DNA of 64,000 nt, from the IMG/VR virus record IMGVR_UViG_3300027917_001949, positions 62,001-126,000 of that record, one strand, 5' to 3'. This DNA is from a virus. Shown here one piece after another: positions 60,500 through 64,000 of this stretch. Position 1 is the stretch's first letter; every line of letters starts with the position of its first letter. Under the pieces are notes generated by a model. It was not told the DNA's origin, did not search any database, and worked only from the letters and a program-made list of their open reading frames with translations. The translations under genes were made by a program, and so were the position numbers.

Positions 60500-60704
60500 T
60501 GCCGTCTCCTTCATCCGGTATGACATTATCGAATGCCGTACTTCGTTTCTCAAGGTTTATTTCGTATACCGTACACGTACAATCGATTGTTGTCATTGTA
60601 ACATCATATACGTCACCCAATGTATGTAGTAGCCAAGTTAATTCGTTCAGGTCAAGTTCCATGTTTTGTGGTGTGTGTAGGTGTAGTTTAATTTTAGTGC
60701 CCAT
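60492..60704 (-). CDS. 70-residue protein of unknown function
   Basis: From ATG 60704 (TAATG junction). Strand-helix-strand with C44; acidic end. Unknown. Confidence 0.72.
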   Translation of the reverse strand: MGTKIKLHLHTPQNMELDLNELTWLLHTLGDVYDVTMTTIDCTCTVYEINLEKRSTAFDNVIPDEGDGNG

Positions 60705-60907
60705 TAATCCCACCTTACCGAATTGAACAGGAAGTATTTATACTCGCCACCAGACTTCGGAAACTGCTTGTTGAAATCCTGTGCCAGTTTGTTCACCGCT
60801 TCCTTCATCCAGTCGAACTTAGCTTTCCTATCGTCAAGCCGTTGCTGTTCTTCCTGTTCTGTCATTGGTTTCGCATGTCTCATGTTGCTACCCCACTCTG
60901 GCGCCAT
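60704..60907 (-). CDS. 67-residue charged helical protein
   Basis: Q-E-E-Q-Q-R-L-D-D-R-K near 17 helix, C-terminal aromatic strand. No Cys. Unknown. Confidence 0.72.
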   Translation of the reverse strand: MAPEWGSNMRHAKPMTEQEEQQRLDDRKAKFDWMKEAVNKLAQDFNKQFPKSGGEYKYFLFNSVRWD

Positions 60908-60910
60908 TGT

Positions 60911-61279
60911 TCACCTCGCTGTTCTATGCCCTACGACCACCTTATAGTCTCGCAAGTTCACTATGATTATCTCGTTGTGCATCAGTTCCCGTGCCGTATC
61001 TATCGGTATACCCAACTCTGCCAGGATTTTCGCTGTTCCATTCGGACCTTCGCCACCATAACCACAGGTACAACCAGACAGCAGAATATCATCTTGTGTG
61101 CCAATAATCATGACGTTCCACTCAAGAGGATATGACATACCATCATCCTCTACCATTTCATGATAAACGCCATCCTTACGAGCGTACACTGATAGAGGTT
61201 CACCGAGTCTACTTTTGTTCTCTTGCCAGAACTCAAGACTCCTTCGTGTAATTCCGTGCCCTTCGTCTTTAAGAATCAT
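60911..61279 (-). CDS. 122-residue protein of unknown function
   Basis: Beta-rich; one C-x-C (SGCTCGYGGEGPNG near 70), Gly-rich loop, helical segment with AKILAELGI. Ends basic. Unknown. Confidence 0.75.
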   Translation of the reverse strand: MILKDEGHGITRRSLEFWQENKSRLGEPLSVYARKDGVYHEMVEDDGMSYPLEWNVMIIGTQDDILLSGCTCGYGGEGPNGTAKILAELGIPIDTARELMHNEIIIVNLRDYKVVVGHRTAR

Positions 61280-61461
61280 CTGACACCCCCAATTACTTTT
61301 AGCTTCTTGAATCGTTCCGCCACACGAGTCTGTGGTACGGTTATATGACCGGATTTAACGCCATCCATAAAAGCAAATAATGTTTCGACATATTTATCTC
61401 TACGGTGGTCACAAACAATCCGATACTTATCTTTCTTATTAACTCCCTTTGCCAGTGACAT
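61276..61461 (-). CDS. 61-residue basic protein
   Basis: Lys/Arg-rich with a helix-turn-helix-like spacing (H-I-T-V-P-Q-T-R-V-A-E-R-F-K-K-L) in the second half; might bind DNA. ATGA overlap. Confidence 0.72.
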   Translation of the reverse strand: MSLAKGVNKKDKYRIVCDHRRDKYVETLFAFMDGVKSGHITVPQTRVAERFKKLKVIGGVR

Positions 61462-61763
61462 TATCTTACCCCCAACTTTCGCTGTGCAACAACGAGCGAT
61501 GCTTGTATGTTCTGCCTTTGCGATAGCTTTGTGATAACCTCACGTTCGACCTTGCCATCTTTTATCTGCTTTATCAGTTCTACCAGAACATCAGCAACTC
61601 GATTGATGCCACTGTGGACACCATCACCCGACTGGTATCGTTCAGCATCCCTGACCTTCTGTAGCCAATAATTGACTACTCCATTCTCATCAGAATTACT
61701 TGCTCGATTTTCTGTTGACCGGTGTGTGCCAAGTTCTCGCTTACGTTCTTTCTGTTTACTCAT
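61461..61763 (-). CDS. 100-residue charged protein
   Basis: From ATG 61763, ATGA-coupled. Disordered basic start, then helices (VADVLVELIKQIKDGKVE). No Cys. Unknown. Confidence 0.74.
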   Translation of the reverse strand: MSKQKERKRELGTHRSTENRASNSDENGVVNYWLQKVRDAERYQSGDGVHSGINRVADVLVELIKQIKDGKVEREVITKLSQRQNIQASLVVAQRKLGVR

Positions 61764-61978
61764 GGATGCAACTCCCAACTAAAATTATGCCAGTACCCGC
61801 ACTTCATGCACTCGAATGCGGCGTATACATTATCCGGTTCAATGTGTCCATTTTCATCGTAACTATGCCACGTATCCAAACTAAGTTGTATGTTCCTATG
61901 TGCCACTGTGTTCTTAACCGGACACACGTAACTCAGTTTGAGTTCAAAGCCATTAATAGTCATACTATTATGTATCAT
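61760..61978 (-). CDS. 72-residue protein with CxxCG
   Basis: C19 and a C-terminal C-M-K-C-G-Y-W-H half-ribbon. First gene after the promoter at 62017-62045. Start may be a later ATG. Confidence 0.7.
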   Translation of the reverse strand: MIHNSMTINGFELKLSYVCPVKNTVAHRNIQLSLDTWHSYDENGHIEPDNVYAAFECMKCGYWHNFSWELHP

Positions 61979-62016
61979 TTTGCCGTGAAATAGATTGCAT
62001 CTATCCTCTCATTATT

Positions 62017-62045
62017 ATTATACACCCTGCCGCTTAATTAATCAA
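62017..62045 (-). promoter_or_regulatory. promoter TTGATT-N17-TATAAT
   Basis: Minus strand: -35 at 62045-62040 with two mismatches to consensus, -10 at 62022-62017, 17-nt spacer, in a short gap and overlapping the previous gene end. Confidence 0.72.
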
Positions 62046-62364
62046 GTCTCGGTGTGATGTGTCTCGGAGTTATCTGACAGCGTATGCCAAATATCACCTG
62101 TTCAACATCTCTCACGTCATTTAAAAAGCCGTCCGCTTCCTCTACCGTATCAAATTCGTGGGTATGTATCTCTTCTCGGTAGTCCTCATACATTTGCCCG
62201 TTGTTTGACTTGACGAGTAATAAATACTTTGAGTGTTCTAGCAGTTTCAATGCATCTTCTGCCACCGCTAGTGCTTCGTTGAAACTGTTCGCTTCCTCTA
62301 AACCAGTATCGTCTGCCATTCCTACTCCCCTGTGTAGTATTTCTCGTGCCGTTTTGTAGTTCAT
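62038..62364 (-). CDS. 108-residue protein of unknown function
   Basis: Helical N-terminal half (A-L-A-V-A-E-D-A-L-K-L-L-E), strand-rich C-terminal half with T-P-R-H-I-T-P-R repeat. Overlaps the zinc gene by 1 nt. Confidence 0.75.
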   Translation of the reverse strand: MNYKTAREILHRGVGMADDTGLEEANSFNEALAVAEDALKLLEHSKYLLLVKSNNGQMYEDYREEIHTHEFDTVEEADGFLNDVRDVEQVIFGIRCQITPRHITPRLD

Positions 62365-62609
62365 TATTTCACTATCTCCAATGCTAGATAATGGTAGTCA
62401 AATTGCCGACAGTAGTCAAACCACTGTTTACGTGTCATAAATATCGGATGCTCACAACCATTGGCATCAATCTCTATTGCGTGGGTAAATGTTACGCTAC
62501 CACATTTAGGGCATGACCATCGAACCAACTCTTGCATTGTAGTTATACTATAACAATGACTTGATTCAATGACGCCAGACCCACATTCACAAAATTCACT
62601 CATAGCCAT
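62364..62609 (-). CDS. 81-residue zinc-binding protein
   Basis: C-E-C-G...C-Y-S and C-P-K-C-G near 33-37 with H-P...C-R later. C4 ribbon with paired aromatic core. Unknown. Confidence 0.76.
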   Translation of the reverse strand: MAMSEFCECGSGVIESSHCYSITTMQELVRWSCPKCGSVTFTHAIEIDANGCEHPIFMTRKQWFDYCRQFDYHYLALEIVK

Positions 62610-62770
62610 ACATACCTATTAAACCGTAATTCACCGAATAACCCACCGGACGCATACAGACGATAGCCAACTGTTCTACCATCATGAGTCACCGGTTCTC
62701 GGTAATGTGTGAATATCCAGTTCAAGCCGTACTCCTTTCGTTGTTCCTCTGTTAATTGTTCTTTAGCCAT
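62600..62770 (-). CDS. 56-residue basic aromatic protein
   Basis: Charged helix (KEQLTEEQRKEYGLNW) then a Gly/Tyr/Arg strand region. No Cys. Overlaps the next start by 10 nt. Confidence 0.68.
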   Translation of the reverse strand: MAKEQLTEEQRKEYGLNWIFTHYREPVTHDGRTVGYRLYASGGLFGELRFNRYVWL

Positions 62771-62782
62771 GTTGTTCTCCTT

Positions 62783-62989
62783 TTATTCTAATGGATATAA
62801 CTCTGACCATGTTCTAAACCTGTCGCCATCTTTCAACGGTTGCTTGAATTTAACTCCAAGCCAATCCTCATATATTCCGTATGTATCACCTTTCATAACA
62901 TAGTCTATGTCGGCTTCATATCTGTTCAATAACTCTTTGAGTTCTTTCTTAAATTCTACTAACTTCTGCTTGTCGTCCATTTTAGCCAT
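62783..62989 (-). CDS. 68-residue protein of unknown function
   Basis: Lys/Glu-rich helix (residues 5-28), then Tyr/Gly/Trp-rich end. The motif D-T-Y-G-I-Y-E-D-W-L-G recalls small phage proteins of unknown role. Confidence 0.7.
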   Translation of the reverse strand: MAKMDDKQKLVEFKKELKELLNRYEADIDYVMKGDTYGIYEDWLGVKFKQPLKDGDRFRTWSELYPLE

Positions 62990-63005
62990 GACACTCCTCT
63001 CTGTT

Positions 63006-63317
63006 CTATACCACCAATAGAAATGTATTCCATGCCACCACCATTACCATCATTAGATTGAACACTCCAAACGATACCAGACCAATTCGCTTGTGGCGTT
63101 TGCACACAATGACCATCATCATCGCTGCCAGGATTGTACCGACTATCTTTAATAGCCAGAAGTCAACTGAACTACCGGATAACAACCCATCCACGAATAC
63201 GTTCCCTTCCATGCCATACTCGTGTGTGAGTAGATACTGGGTCAGCAGAGCGTCAGCCACACCAAGCATGACTAACGCTCCTGCCATTCCCCGCACCGAG
63301 AACATTTCTGCCCTCAT
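63006..63317 (-). CDS. DUF5658-like membrane protein
   Basis: 103 residues with three transmembrane helices (about 10-30, 52-72, 80-102). A-D-A-L-L-T-Q-Y-L-L...G-M-E-G-N-V...F-W-L-L-K-I follows the pattern of the small DUF5658-type integral membrane family. Unknown role. Confidence 0.78.
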   Translation of the reverse strand: MRAEMFSVRGMAGALVMLGVADALLTQYLLTHEYGMEGNVFVDGLLSGSSVDFWLLKIVGTILAAMMMVIVCKRHKRIGLVSFGVFNLMMVMVVAWNTFLLVV

Positions 63318-64000
63318 TAGTCTACCCTTCCATCAGCCGACCACGAACCGATTGCTCGATTCTCATATGCCTTGAAGATGAGTGGGTGGTCACTGTTGGA
63401 TAATTTCAGCATCGGATGTTCCTGACGACTGTGCCGAATGTGTCCTGATACATACGTGTCACCGTTTAACATGATACCCCTTGTGGCGATGTGCGAACTT
63501 CCACCGGTATCACGATTCGGCAAGACAAACTTGTTTTCCATTGTTTTGTACATAAGTTTATTCAACTTATCTACTGGTATCGGATTGCCGTCCTTCAATA
63601 CTTCCATCGGTGCTTCTGTCTGGACGAAGAACCATTCACCCTGCCGGAGAAAGTCGTTGGTGGTCACTTCTTTCGGTTTCAGAAGTTCAAACGCATCCTC
63701 TACCGTTTCAGCCGGTTCAGGTAGTTCACAGATAAAATACTGTTGACCATCCATAGAAGATAGGAAGTATCTGCCATCCTGCTCTATCACTGCCGATTCT
63801 GGTCTACGTTCCTCGTTAGGAAACCAGCCATCCTGAGCTAGTCCACTCAATGCCTCATACTCTGCAACCGTAATGTGGATGGTTTTATCCATCGAATCCC
63901 TTTTCGAATAGCCAACCAAATCCCACCGCTGTTGTTCATGGTCAACTAAGTTAAACAGCATGTAGTCTATCTTTGCCTGTCTCAAAGTAGTGAATGGTAA
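63317..64000 (-). CDS. partial protein at the window edge
   Basis: The frame is open through the right edge, so the start may lie outside. The first usable starts inside are TTG 63985 or the ATG at 63961. At least 214 residues, acidic, with a D-G-R-Y-F-L-S-S and Q-Y-F-I-C-E-L-P-E-P strand region; no motif recognised. Confidence 0.7.
   Translation of the reverse strand, partial: LPFTTLRQAKIDYMLFNLVDHEQQRWDLVGYSKRDSMDKTIHITVAEYEALSGLAQDGWFPNEERRPESAVIEQDGRYFLSSMDGQQYFICELPEPAETVEDAFELLKPKEVTTNDFLRQGEWFFVQTEAPMEVLKDGNPIPVDKLNKLMYKTMENKFVLPNRDTGGSSHIATRGIMLNGDTYVSGHIRHSRQEHPMLKLSNSDHPLIFKAYENRAIGSWSADGRVD

Noticed and set aside
1-64000. Alternative genetic code with recoded TAG or TGA
   Set aside because: TAG, TGA and TAA all end well-bounded genes, including conserved ones such as rtcB, ku and panD, with no internal readthrough; no suppressor anticodon was found.
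1-64000. CRISPR array or insertion sequence
   Set aside because: No regularly spaced direct repeats and no transposase-like frame were seen.

Overview
The window looks like the accessory and translation-support region of a very large bacterial mobile element, most likely a huge phage, less likely a megaplasmid. The reasons are wall-to-wall small overlapping genes of unknown function, a dense tRNA array, standard-code bacterial translation signals, consensus TTGACA-N17-TATAAT promoters, and phage-typical enzymes (ParB/Srx-like protein, C5-methyltransferase-like protein, DUF4314, HNH-type nuclease). No capsid, terminase, replisome or rRNA gene is in view, so the phage assignment is inference. 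I cannot name the host.

Region 1 (1-10,200, + strand) is a tRNA/ORF mosaic: 33 tRNA or tRNA-like genes for nearly every amino acid, including an initiator-like tRNA-fMet, alternate with about 26 very short genes. The genes are packed between the tRNAs in an unusual way. Many start codons lie 0-5 nt after a tRNA 3' end, often sharing the A of CCA with the ATG. Many stop codons lie inside the next tRNA, at T8-A9-G10 or in the D loop. A complete bacterial type-A RNase P RNA gene sits in the middle, and a CCA-adding enzyme follows just beyond. An aspartate 1-decarboxylase (PanD) is embedded in the array. A strong terminator closes it near 10,180.

Region 2 (10,200-64,000, - strand) is a set of long operons of about 140 genes, mostly under 200 codons and overlapping by 1-20 nt (ATGA, TAATG). 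Recognisable functions are a signal-peptide protein, CCA-adding enzyme, SLOG protein, metallophosphoesterase, YkgJ-like cluster protein, DUF4338/Mom-like protein, peptide deformylase, a methyltransferase-like protein, NifU-type Fe-S scaffold, radical SAM protein, P-loop kinase, family-4/5-like uracil-DNA glycosylase, RuvB-like ATPase, a ribosomal bL12-like domain protein, SWIM finger protein, ParB-like protein, MoxR ATPase with a DUF2201/VWA partner, Ku, ATP-dependent DNA ligase and RtcB RNA ligase. Several 22-44-residue single-span membrane peptides lie at gene junctions.

Two protein-level signatures unify the window. The first is called the RF box here: C-x2-C-x3-[RK]-[FY]-x-C-[aromatic or aliphatic]-[TS], often with one more Cys four residues upstream. 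It occurs in more than 40 otherwise unrelated proteins on both strands, at N-terminal, internal or C-terminal positions, and is fused to a uracil-DNA glycosylase, a SWIM finger, zinc ribbons and a bL12-like domain. The second is an N-terminal M-K-[IVT]-R-x-G-F-V-S-N-S-S-S signature on eight consecutive-cluster genes (22,997-27,203). One protein carries both. The RF box is the best candidate for an undescribed system. An Fe-S or zinc mini-module used as a common tag is the leading hypothesis, and the NifU scaffold and radical SAM genes in the same operons are compatible with Fe-S.

Together the genes suggest an element that supplies its own tRNAs, processes them (RNase P RNA, CCA enzyme), repairs them (RtcB), supports formyl-Met initiation (initiator-like tRNA, deformylase), and mends double-strand breaks (Ku, ligase).
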